Source: Comamonas sp.
Lineage (GTDB): Bacteria > Pseudomonadota > Gammaproteobacteria > Burkholderiales > Burkholderiaceae_C
Reading direction: 5' to 3'
Length of the DNA stretch: 5,321 nt
Assembly: GCA_019236485.1 (NCBI GenBank)
Contig: JAFAIY010000344.1
Span: forward strand, 1-5,321
This document shows, one piece after another, positions 1-5,321 of the stretch. The translations under genes were made by a program, and so were the position numbers. The notes under the pieces are model-generated. The model saw nothing but the letters and a program-made list of their open reading frames with translations. It was not told the DNA's origin and did no database searches. Position 1 is the first letter of the stretch, and each line of letters begins with the position of its first letter.

Positions 1-25
1 CCGCATGCTCGCATGGGCCTCGCGC

Positions 26-643
26 TCAGGTTCTGGCGCGGGGCTTGAAGATGTGGATTGTTTCGCCGCGCGCGAGCATCTCCACCAGCTGGGCGATGCG
101 CCTGGCGCGTGTCTCGGCTTTGACGGCGGTCTGGATGCGCCAGAGTACCGCGTAGCGATTGGCCGCGTTGAGCGTTGCAAAGAAGGCCTTGGCCTTGGGC
201 TCGGCTTCAAGTGCGGCCAGCAGATCCTCGGGAACCGTGGACGTGCGTGTGCCGTCGTAAGCCCGCGCCCAGCGCCCGTCGGCCTTGGCGGCTTCGATCT
301 GCGCATGGCCCGGCGGCTGCATGCGGCCCGCCTCAATGAGCGCCTCGGCCTTGTCGACGTTGGTTTTAGACCAGATGCTGCGCGTGCGCCGCGGCGTGAA
401 GCGCTGGAGAAAATGCTGCTCGTCGATGCCTTTTTTCTGGCCATCGATCCAGCCCCAGCAGAGCGCGATCTCCACCGCCTCGGGGTAGGTGACGCTGGCT
501 TCATCGGCGCCGCGCTTGGCGATCTTGAGCCAGAGGCCGTCGGAAGTGGCGTGATGCTTCTTCAGCCAGGTCTCGAAAGCCTTGGCGCTTTTGAACAAGG
601 TCGGGGTGGAGCCGGGTTGCACGGCGGATTTGGCGGTAGGCAT
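26..643 (-). CDS. YdeI/OmpD-associated family protein (COG4430-like)
   Basis: This complete gene encodes a 205-residue soluble protein of the YdeI/OmpD-associated family, close to the family's usual length of about 190-200. Visible hallmarks are an N-terminal FKSAKAFETWLKKHH helix (residues 17-31), the CWGWIDG motif (62-68), the FTPRRTRSIWSKTN block (82-95), AAKADGRW (118-125), and a C-terminal helical part from about 137 to 192 matching the OmdA-type domain, with a basic tail. There is no signal peptide or membrane segment, so it is probably cytoplasmic. Relatives have been linked to bacteriocin or antimicrobial peptide tolerance, but the biochemical role is not established and I infer none here. 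The ATG at 643 is chosen because homology begins there; an in-frame GTG at 694 would add 17 unfamiliar residues. Only a weak purine run (CCAGG) precedes the ATG. None of its 11 isoleucines uses ATA, unlike nrdJ and argA. Confidence 0.85.
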   Translation of the reverse strand: MPTAKSAVQPGSTPTLFKSAKAFETWLKKHHATSDGLWLKIAKRGADEASVTYPEAVEIALCWGWIDGQKKGIDEQHFLQRFTPRRTRSIWSKTNVDKAEALIEAGRMQPPGHAQIEAAKADGRWARAYDGTRTSTVPEDLLAALEAEPKAKAFFATLNAANRYAVLWRIQTAVKAETRARRIAQLVEMLARGETIHIFKPRART

Positions 644-668
644 TGCCTGGAGTGTGCCGCAAGAGCGC

Positions 669-683
669 CAGCGCGGTGCGCTG
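669..683. other. Small perfect stem-loop upstream of ydeI
   Basis: CAGCGC (669-674) and GCGCTG (678-683) form a perfect 6-bp stem around a 3-base loop. It sits 25 bases before the chosen ydeI start, in the 153-base gap between nrdJ and ydeI. No T-tract follows on either strand, so it is not a standard intrinsic terminator. It could be part of the ydeI leader, a weak nrdJ 3' structure, or chance in GC-rich DNA. The rest of the gap holds overlapping GGCCA/TGGCC inverted repeats (733-767). I found no convincing promoter or nrdJ terminator in it. Confidence 0.3.
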
Positions 684-796
684 CATGGTGACACGGCATG
701 GAGGCTGCGACCTGGTCAGAGCCCGCGCTGCAGGCCAGGAGTTGGCCATGGACGGTTGGTCTTGGCCGAACTCCGTCGCTCAAGCAGCCGGCGCTT

Positions 797-3154
797 TTAC
801 CCGCAAGCCCCCACATAACCGCAGGCCGTGCAGAACGAGCAGCCGTCCTTCTTGATCATGGCGTGGGCGCCGCAGTCCGGGCATTTGCTGCCGACGGTCG
901 TCTCGGGCGGGGCCGCCGGGCTGGCCGCGGTGCTGGGTGCGGGCTGGGGCAGGCCGCGGTTGGCGATGATGCTCTGTATCGCATAGGCCAGCAGCGCCAC
1001 CTCGCTGTCATGCCATAGCGGGATGCGGCTGCCGTCCTCGCGGGTCTTGTAGCCATAGCGCACGGGGCCGCGGTCCCAGGCCACTTTGCGCAGATCGGCC
1101 AGGGCCTTGTCGAGAAAGCCGCCGCGCGCGGCCAGGCTCAGGCTGCGCATGGTGGCCGTGATCCATTGCTGGCTCTCGCCGGTCTGGCCCACGGGCATGA
1201 AGAACTCTATGGGGCGCTCCACGCCATCGACGACCATGAAGCTCACCACCAGGTACAGGCGCCTCGCGCCATCGTGGGTGAAGTATTCGATCTTGTCGAC
1301 CACGGCATTCAGCGGTCCTTCGGGGCGGCGCTCGACCACGGCAGTCATGGCCGCATGCAGGGCCGGCTGCTCCGCCGCATCCGTGGACAGCACGGCGCCC
1401 AGGGTGTCGTTGGGCCGGTAGGTGGCGCAGCCCTTGAGGCCGGCTTCCCAGCATTCCATATAGAGATGCTTGAAATCCTCGAACGGATAGTCGGCCGGAA
1501 TGTTGACGGTCTTGGAGATCGAGGTGTCTATATAGGGCTGGACGCGGCGCATCATGGCCACATGCTCGGAGGCGCTGAGCTCCAGCGCGCTCACGAAGCA
1601 GTCGGGCAGCGCCGCATCGGCGCCGTGCAGGGCGCGGTACAGGCGCCAGGCATGGTCTTCCACGGTATAGAGCTCGGTGCCGCCGTCGGCCCTGCGCTTT
1701 TTGCGCGTATAGGTCCAGGAAAACGCCGGCTCTATGCCGTTGGAGGCATTGTCGGCAAAGGCCAGCGACACCGTGCCCGTGGGCGCGATGGACAGCAGAT
1801 GGCTGTTGCGTATGCCGTGTTTTTTGATGGCCGCGCGGATTTCCTTGGGCAGACGTTTGACGAAGCCGCTTTGCAGATACTGCTTGGCGTCGAACAGCGG
1901 AAACACGCCTTTTTCCTTGGCCAGCTCCACCGAGGCCAGATAGGCCGCATCGCGCATGGCTTGCGCAATGGCTTCGGCCTGGGCCAGGCCCTCGGCGCTC
2001 GCATAGTGCAGGCCCAGCAGGATCAGCGCATCGCCCAGGCCCGTGAACCCCAGGCCTATGCGGCGCTTTTGCTGGGCTTCACGCTGCTGCTCGGGCAGGG
2101 GCCAGACCGTGGCGTCCAGCACATTGTCCAGCATGCGCACCTGGGTCGCGACCGCGGCGCTGAAGCTTTCAAGATCGAAATGCGCTTTGCCGCTGAACGG
2201 CTTGCGCACAAAGCGCGTGAGGATGATGGGCCCGAGATCGCAGCAGCCATAGGGCGGCAGCGGTTGCTCGCCGCAGGGGTTGGTGGCGGCGATCTGCTCC
2301 GCATACCAGAGGTTGTTGTCGGCGTTGATATTGTCCAGAAACAGAATGCCGGGCTCGGCAAAGTCGTAGGCCGAGCGCATGATGGCTTCCCACAGCTCGC
2401 GCGCCTGGACGCTCTGGTACACCCAGAGGCCGTCGTCGCGGCGGTGGGCGCCGGCCTTGAGCTGGGCATCGCTGGGTGCGGCCGCATGGACCAGATCCCA
2501 GGGGGCGTCGTCCTTGACGGCCTGCATGAAGACGCTGCTCACGCCGACCGAGACATTGAAATTGTTCCAGCGGCCCTTCTGGCGCTTGGCCGTGATGAAC
2601 TCCTGCACATCGGGATGGTCTATGCGCAGCACGCCCATTTGCGCGCCGCGCCGCGCGCCCGCCGATTCCACCGTGGTGCAGGAGGCGTCGAACACGTCGA
2701 TGAAGGAGCAGGGGCCCGAGGCAAAGGAGTTGGTGCCGCGCACGACGGCGCCCCGGGGCCGCAGATTGGAGAAGTCATAGCCCACGCCGCCGCCGCGGCG
2801 CATGGTTTCGGCGGCCTGCGACAGCGCGGTATAGATGCCGGGGTTGCCCTGGGCGTCAAAGCCGTTGGTGGCATCGGCCACGGGCTGGACGAAGCAGTTG
2901 ATCAGCGTGGCCTTGGTCTGCAGTCCGGCCGCGGCCATGATGCGGCCCGCGCCTATGGCGCCGGCCCGCATATTGTCGAAGAACTTGGCTTCCCAGTGCT
3001 CGCGCAGCGCCTCCTTCTCGACAGCGGCCAGCGCCCTGGCCACGCGGCGGAACAGGTCTTGCTCGGACTGCTCGCCGGGCGCCAGGTATTTCTCGGCCAG
3101 CACATCCTGGCTGATGGCCTGGGGCGGCAGGATGGGAGAGGTGGTGGAGGGCAT
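797..3154 (-). CDS. nrdJ: Adenosylcobalamin-dependent (class II) ribonucleoside-diphosphate reductase NrdJ
   Basis: This 785-residue enzyme converts ribonucleotides to deoxyribonucleotides using a B12-derived thiyl radical, without oxygen and without a separate radical subunit. The catalytic Cys is C294 in TNPCGEQ, with N292 and E296 beside it. The redox pair is C87 (INCFV) and C305, eleven residues after C294, as in Thermotoga NrdJ; C304 is an additional adjacent Cys. The GGGVGYDFSNLRPRG segment (121-135) and the phosphate-binding SIAPTGTVSLAF (455-466) are clear. Residues about 615-735 resemble the TSCPD-type domain of NrdJ. An Ala/Pro linker (736-755) leads to a Cys-rich tail (C758, C761, C772, C775, C778, C784) expected to re-reduce the active site. 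The protein starts directly with the barrel-proximal VLAEKYL region, so the N-terminal ATP-cone is absent. The ATG at 3154 is used; a GTG at 3229 would add 25 unrelated residues. No clear Shine-Dalgarno precedes the ATG. Confidence 0.96.
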   Translation of the reverse strand: MPSTTSPILPPQAISQDVLAEKYLAPGEQSEQDLFRRVARALAAVEKEALREHWEAKFFDNMRAGAIGAGRIMAAAGLQTKATLINCFVQPVADATNGFDAQGNPGIYTALSQAAETMRRGGGVGYDFSNLRPRGAVVRGTNSFASGPCSFIDVFDASCTTVESAGARRGAQMGVLRIDHPDVQEFITAKRQKGRWNNFNVSVGVSSVFMQAVKDDAPWDLVHAAAPSDAQLKAGAHRRDDGLWVYQSVQARELWEAIMRSAYDFAEPGILFLDNINADNNLWYAEQIAATNPCGEQPLPPYGCCDLGPIILTRFVRKPFSGKAHFDLESFSAAVATQVRMLDNVLDATVWPLPEQQREAQQKRRIGLGFTGLGDALILLGLHYASAEGLAQAEAIAQAMRDAAYLASVELAKEKGVFPLFDAKQYLQSGFVKRLPKEIRAAIKKHGIRNSHLLSIAPTGTVSLAFADNASNGIEPAFSWTYTRKKRRADGGTELYTVEDHAWRLYRALHGADAALPDCFVSALELSASEHVAMMRRVQPYIDTSISKTVNIPADYPFEDFKHLYMECWEAGLKGCATYRPNDTLGAVLSTDAAEQPALHAAMTAVVERRPEGPLNAVVDKIEYFTHDGARRLYLVVSFMVVDGVERPIEFFMPVGQTGESQQWITATMRSLSLAARGGFLDKALADLRKVAWDRGPVRYGYKTREDGSRIPLWHDSEVALLAYAIQSIIANRGLPQPAPSTAASPAAPPETTVGSKCPDCGAHAMIKKDGCSFCTACGYVGACG

Positions 3155-3167
3155 GGGTTTAACGCAG

Positions 3168-3183
3168 ACAAGGAATGTCTTGT
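3168..3183. promoter_or_regulatory. 16-bp inverted repeat in the nrdJ upstream region
   Basis: ACAAG and CTTGT form perfect 5-bp arms separated by six bases, centred about 20 bases before the nrdJ ATG. The length equals that of an NrdR box and the outer ACA/TGT bases agree, but the inner positions differ from the NrdR consensus (acaCwAtATaTwgtgt). I see no second copy at the usual spacing. It could be an operator for another regulator, a small RNA hairpin, or chance. Confidence 0.25.
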
Positions 3184-3232
3184 TGTACCCACGATGGCCG
3201 AAATAGCTGTGACGCAGCGCAACAAACACCTT

Positions 3233-3258
3233 GCGGCGCTCCGGACGCCGCGCGGAGC
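3233..3258. other. Two mutually exclusive stem-loops upstream of nrdJ
   Basis: GCGGCG (3233-3238) can pair with CGCCGC (3246-3251), while the overlapping GCTCCG (3238-3243) can pair with CGGAGC (3253-3258). Each gives a perfect 6-bp GC-rich stem, and they share bases, so only one can form at a time. They lie about 80-105 bases upstream of the nrdJ start. No B12-box-like sequence or T-tract accompanies them, so this is not a recognisable cobalamin riboswitch. Overlap of this kind is also common in GC-rich DNA. Confidence 0.3.
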
Positions 3259-3290
3259 TTGCGCGGGCTCAATTCCGGCCATTTATTCCT

Positions 3291-3339
3291 GAAAACATAG
3301 CCGCCAGCGCTTGGCTGGCAAGCGATGGCGGTTGTTTTG
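3291..3339 (-). terminator. Intrinsic terminator after argA
   Basis: A 13-base arm (3301-3313) pairs with a 13-base arm (3319-3331) with a single mismatch and a 5-base loop. Reading on the minus strand, the hairpin begins 21 bases after the argA stop and is followed by TATGTTTTC. It is flanked by AAAACAA before and TATGTTTT after, so it may work in both directions, although no plus-strand gene reads into it. It should end argA transcripts and separate argA from nrdJ. Confidence 0.8.
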
Positions 3340-3352
3340 ACCTGGAAAACGC

Positions 3353-4699
3353 TTAGAGCTTCTTGACCAGCACCTGGCTCTTGCGGCTCCAGTTGTACTT
3401 GGCCTTGCGCGCCTCGGGCAGCCACTCGGGATCCACGGGCTGGAAGCCGCGCTTGATGAACCAGTGCATGGTGCGCGTGGTCAGCACGAACAGGGTCTCG
3501 CAGCCCTGGGCGCGCGCGCGCTGCTCTATGCGCTTGAGCAGTTTCTCCCCGTCGCCCGTGCCCTGGCTCTTGGGAGAGACGGTCACGGCCGCCATCTCGG
3601 CGGTCTTGCCTTCGGGATAGGAATGCAGGGCCGCGCAGCCGAAGATCACGCCGTCGTGCTCGATCACCGTGTAGCTGGCGATATCGCGCTCGATCTCGGT
3701 GCGGTCGCGCTTGACCAGGGTGCCGTCGCGCTCGAAGGGTTCGATCAGCTGGATGATGCCGCCCACGTCGTCGATGGTGGCCTCGCGCAGCTCTTCGAGC
3801 TTCTCGTCGATGACCATGGTGCCTATGCCGTCGTGCACATAGATCTCCAGCAGCAGTGCGCCGTCGGTGGAGAAGGGCAGGATATGGCTGCGCTCCACGC
3901 CGTGCTCGCAGGCGCGCACGCAGTGCTGCAGATAAAAGCCCACATCCATGGGGCTCTGGGCCGGCGGCAGCTGGGCCAGCAGGCGGCGGGCCGCGTCCAC
4001 GGGCAGCTCGGTGTCTATGGGGTTGTCCTCGCCGTCGGCCTCCAGCGGCTTCATGCGTATGCCGGGGATCTCGGTCAAAAAGATCAGCTTGTCGGCCTTG
4101 AGTTCGGTGGCCACGCGCGTGGCCACCTCTTCCATGCTGAGGTTGAAGGCTTCGCCCGTGGGGGAGAAGCCGAAGGGCGACATCAGCACCATGGCTTCGG
4201 AGTCCAGAGCGCGGCGTATGCCTTCCACATCCACCTTGCGCACCAGGCCCGAGTGCTTGAAATCCACGCCGTCGACGATGCCCACGGGGCGGGCCGTGAG
4301 GAAGTTGCCCGAGATCACGCGCACGCGCGCCCCGGCCATGGGGGTGTTGGGCAGGCCCTGGCTGAAGGCGGCCTCGATCTCGTAGCGCAGCTGGCCAGCG
4401 GCCTCCTGCGCGCAATCGAGAGCGATGGAGTCGGTGACGCGCACGCCGTTGTAATAGCGCGGCTCCTGGCCCTTGAGCCGCAGCTGCTCGTTGACCTGGG
4501 GACGGAAGCCGTGCACCAGCACGATCTTCACGCCCATGGCCTGGATCAGGGCCAGATCCTGCACGATGGAGCTGAGCTTGCCGGCGGCTATGGCCTCACC
4601 CGTCAGACCCACCACGAAAGTCTGATGTCGGAACTTGTGGATATAGGGGGCCACAGACCGGAACCAGGGAACAAAGGTGAAGTTGAAAACGGTGGACAT
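3353..4699 (-). CDS. argA: N-acetylglutamate synthase (amino-acid N-acetyltransferase)
   Basis: ArgA transfers the acetyl group of acetyl-CoA to glutamate, the first committed step of arginine biosynthesis in the cytoplasm; in this family arginine is a feedback inhibitor. The 448-residue product matches the usual length (E. coli about 443). Residues about 25-285 form the amino-acid-kinase fold, with FVVGLTGEAI (28-37), VLVHGFRPQVN (60-70), the VRVTD segment (86-90) and KADKLIFLTEIPGIR (201-215). Residues about 300-440 form the GNAT acetyltransferase domain, with the acetyl-CoA loop VSPKSQGTGDGEKLL (374-388) and LTTRTMHWFIKRGF (406-419). The ATG at 4699 is chosen because betaproteobacterial ArgA proteins begin near FVPWFRSVAPYIHKFR. 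An in-frame ATG at 4825 would add 42 residues encoded across a terminator hairpin. No Shine-Dalgarno is evident. A strong terminator follows, so it is probably transcribed alone. Confidence 0.96.
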   Translation of the reverse strand: MSTVFNFTFVPWFRSVAPYIHKFRHQTFVVGLTGEAIAAGKLSSIVQDLALIQAMGVKIVLVHGFRPQVNEQLRLKGQEPRYYNGVRVTDSIALDCAQEAAGQLRYEIEAAFSQGLPNTPMAGARVRVISGNFLTARPVGIVDGVDFKHSGLVRKVDVEGIRRALDSEAMVLMSPFGFSPTGEAFNLSMEEVATRVATELKADKLIFLTEIPGIRMKPLEADGEDNPIDTELPVDAARRLLAQLPPAQSPMDVGFYLQHCVRACEHGVERSHILPFSTDGALLLEIYVHDGIGTMVIDEKLEELREATIDDVGGIIQLIEPFERDGTLVKRDRTEIERDIASYTVIEHDGVIFGCAALHSYPEGKTAEMAAVTVSPKSQGTGDGEKLLKRIEQRARAQGCETLFVLTTRTMHWFIKRGFQPVDPEWLPEARKAKYNWSRKSQVLVKKL

Positions 4700-4713
4700 G
4701 GGTGATAGGTGAG

Positions 4714-4727
4714 AGCCCGCAAGGGCT
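4714..4727 (-). other. Short hairpin 14 bases upstream of the argA start
   Basis: On the minus strand AGCCC and GGGCT form a perfect 5-bp stem with a TTGC loop, ending 14 bases before the argA ATG, about where a ribosome would bind. Its 3' half repeats the 9-base AGCCCGCAA (plus-strand 4714-4722) also found in the terminator at 4775-4783. The upstream arm of the terminator could therefore in principle pair with either copy. Any role in translation or attenuation is inference. Confidence 0.35.
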
Positions 4728-4768
4728 GGCTGCTCCCGGGCGCTGCCATGGGCGAGCGGCCGGACTGG

Positions 4769-4798
4769 AAAAAAAGCCCGCAAACAGGGCAGGCGGGC
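4769..4798 (-). terminator. Intrinsic terminator inside the argA upstream region
   Basis: Reading leftward, GCCCGC (4798-4793) pairs perfectly with GCGGGC (4781-4776) around an 11-base loop and is followed at once by seven T residues (4775-4769). This is the canonical shape of a Rho-independent terminator on the minus strand; the plus strand lacks a T-tract. It lies about 70 bases before the argA start. No minus-strand gene ends upstream, because the next gene is divergent. It is therefore either a leader attenuator of argA or an insulator against antisense transcription. Confidence 0.6.
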
Positions 4799-4868
4799 AA
4801 GCAGGCCATAGTTTAGCGGCTGCATCCCGTGCCCATGGTGGAAAAAGGCAACGACCCGTGCTGCGGCG

Positions 4869-4897
4869 CGGGCAGCCCCTTAGGGCGTGGCTAGAAT
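4869..4897 (+). promoter_or_regulatory. Candidate sigma-70 promoter for the TolC-family gene
   Basis: TAGAAT (4892-4897) in the context GGCTAGAATCC is a good -10 match, five of six to TATAAT. At 17-base spacing the -35 position reads CGGGCA (4869-4874), which matches TTGACA at only three positions. If used, it would give a leader of roughly 100 bases before the ATG at 5009. The weak -35 keeps confidence low. Confidence 0.3.
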
Positions 4898-4953
4898 CCA
4901 AAGTTACAACGGGCGCCAGCGCTTCCCGGCGCATGGCCGGCAGCGGCGGCCCC

Positions 4954-4975
4954 GGGCATCCTGCCCCAGATTTTT
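4954..4975 (+). terminator. Weak terminator-like hairpin in the tolC leader
   Basis: GGGCA (4954-4958) and TGCCC (4962-4966) form a perfect 5-bp stem with a 3-base loop, and a run of five T residues begins four bases later (4971-4975). It lies 33 bases before the TolC-family start codon. The short stem and offset T-tract make it a marginal intrinsic terminator. It could instead be a leader structure or chance. Confidence 0.25.
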
Positions 4976-5008
4976 CACCCGACTACCTATAAGCGCTTGT
5001 TTCCATTC

Positions 5009-5321
5009 ATGCATTCCAGCTGCATTCCCCTGGCGCTGAGCCTGCTGGCCGGGGCCGCGCTGCCCGCCCTGGCCCAGTCGCCGGCCGCCGCCAATTCGCT
5101 GAGCTTCGAGCAGGCCCGTGCGGCCTTGATGGAGCACTCCGAGCAACTGGCCGCATCGGCCAAGGCCGTGGACAGCGCCCGCCTGCGCCGCGAGGGCATG
5201 CAGGGGCTGGGCGGCCCGTCGGTGGCCATTACCGGCATCGGCTATCGCTATTCGGCCAATGTCGACCTGGACCTCGACCCGGCGCGCCGCGCCCTGGGCA
5301 GCGGTATCTCGCACCTGCCGC
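5009..5321 (+). CDS. TolC-family outer-membrane efflux protein, N-terminal part
   Basis: The open frame runs from the ATG at 5009 off the window's right edge, giving 104 complete codons. It opens with a classical Sec signal peptide: a short start, a hydrophobic core IPLALSLLAGAALPA and a likely cleavage after ALA at residue 22. The mature part contains LSFEQARAALMEHSEQLAASAKAVDSARLRREG (about 31-63), the typical first helix of TolC-family channel proteins, which trimerise in the outer membrane as the exit duct of tripartite efflux or type I secretion systems. The segment GPSVAITGIGYRYS (69-82) fits the start of the first beta-strand region. Full-length members are usually 400-500 residues, so most of the gene is missing and its partner pump is not visible. 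ATG 5009 is preferred over an in-frame TTG at 4997; there is no clear Shine-Dalgarno. Confidence 0.8.
   Translation, partial: MHSSCIPLALSLLAGAALPALAQSPAAANSLSFEQARAALMEHSEQLAASAKAVDSARLRREGMQGLGGPSVAITGIGYRYSANVDLDLDPARRALGSGISHLP

Larger units (their letters stand above)
4700..5008. other. Divergent argA/tolC intergenic region
   Basis: This 309-base stretch lies between the starts of argA (leftward) and the TolC-family gene (rightward) and must hold both promoters. It contains no convincing protein gene. It holds several hairpins: 4714-4727 next to argA, a terminator facing argA (4769-4798), a 5-bp stem with 5-base loop at 4926-4940, and a hairpin plus T-tract facing tolC (4954-4975). A TAGAAT hexamer at 4892-4897 is the best -10 candidate, pointing toward tolC. 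The perfect palindrome AAGCGCTT (4991-4998) sits just before the tolC ATG. I could not identify a good argA promoter. Confidence 0.6.

Noticed and set aside
5..691. A 228-codon plus-strand open frame opposite ydeI
   Set aside because: It is an in-register antisense shadow of the YdeI-family gene, with no recognisable domain.
3168..3183. A confident NrdR box before nrdJ
   Set aside because: Length and outer bases fit, but the core differs from the consensus at many positions and there is no second box at the expected spacing.
1166..3292. A 708-codon open frame on the plus strand opposite nrdJ
   Set aside because: It is in codon register with nrdJ (its third positions face nrdJ first positions), so its stops would need TTA, CTA or TCA sense codons, which are rare in this GC-rich coding style. 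The translation is low-complexity (rich in G, A, H, R) and resembles no known family.
3155..3300. A cobalamin riboswitch before nrdJ
   Set aside because: It was considered because NrdJ needs B12, but I see no B12-box-like sequence and the spacer between the argA terminator and nrdJ is too short for the full structure.
3464..4705. A 413-codon open frame on the plus strand opposite argA
   Set aside because: It has the same antisense register as the nrdJ shadow and the same compositional explanation; the sense strand carries an unmistakable ArgA.
4700..4825. An N-terminal extension of ArgA from an in-frame ATG at 4825
   Set aside because: The extra 42 residues do not look like ArgA, homology begins at the 4699 start, and the extension would be encoded across the terminator hairpin.
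4813..4836. A 7-codon minus-strand leader peptide (MGTGCSR) just before the argA-facing terminator
   Set aside because: It has only one arginine codon and no Shine-Dalgarno; such tiny frames arise easily by chance. It is worth recalling only if attenuation is shown.

Overview
The window looks like ordinary chromosomal DNA from a GC-rich betaproteobacterium, most likely Burkholderiales and probably Comamonadaceae. This rests on overall base composition, an N-acetylglutamate synthase of recognisable betaproteobacterial type (N-terminal FVPWFRSVAPYIHKFR segment), a B12-dependent NrdJ and a divergent TolC-family gene. The genus cannot be fixed from the sequence alone.

Layout, left to right. A complete minus-strand gene for a YdeI/OmpD-associated (COG4430-like) protein lies at 26-643. 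A 153-base gap with a few small stem-loops follows. Next comes the minus-strand nrdJ gene (797-3154), an adenosylcobalamin-dependent class II ribonucleotide reductase whose catalytic, redox and C-terminal cysteines are all visible. A 198-base spacer holds a strong stem-loop terminator just after argA and a small structured nrdJ leader. argA (3353-4699, minus) encodes the classical bifunctional-fold N-acetylglutamate synthase, the first step of arginine synthesis. A 309-base divergent intergenic region separates argA from a plus-strand gene that starts at 5009 and runs off the right edge. That gene encodes a secreted TolC-family outer-membrane efflux protein, of which only the first 104 residues are present.

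How the genes relate. ydeI, nrdJ and argA point the same way, but the gaps and the terminator after argA suggest separate transcription units rather than an operon. They share no obvious pathway: dNTP supply, arginine biosynthesis, a poorly understood stress-associated protein, and efflux. I see no mobile element, tRNA, rRNA, CRISPR array or phage gene, and no evidence of a new defence or metabolic system.

The most interesting part is the argA/tolC divergent region. A well-formed intrinsic terminator faces argA from inside its own upstream region, and a weaker hairpin plus T-tract faces tolC. Together they raise the possibility of leader control or insulation between the two genes. Ile ATA codons are frequent in nrdJ and argA but absent from ydeI.
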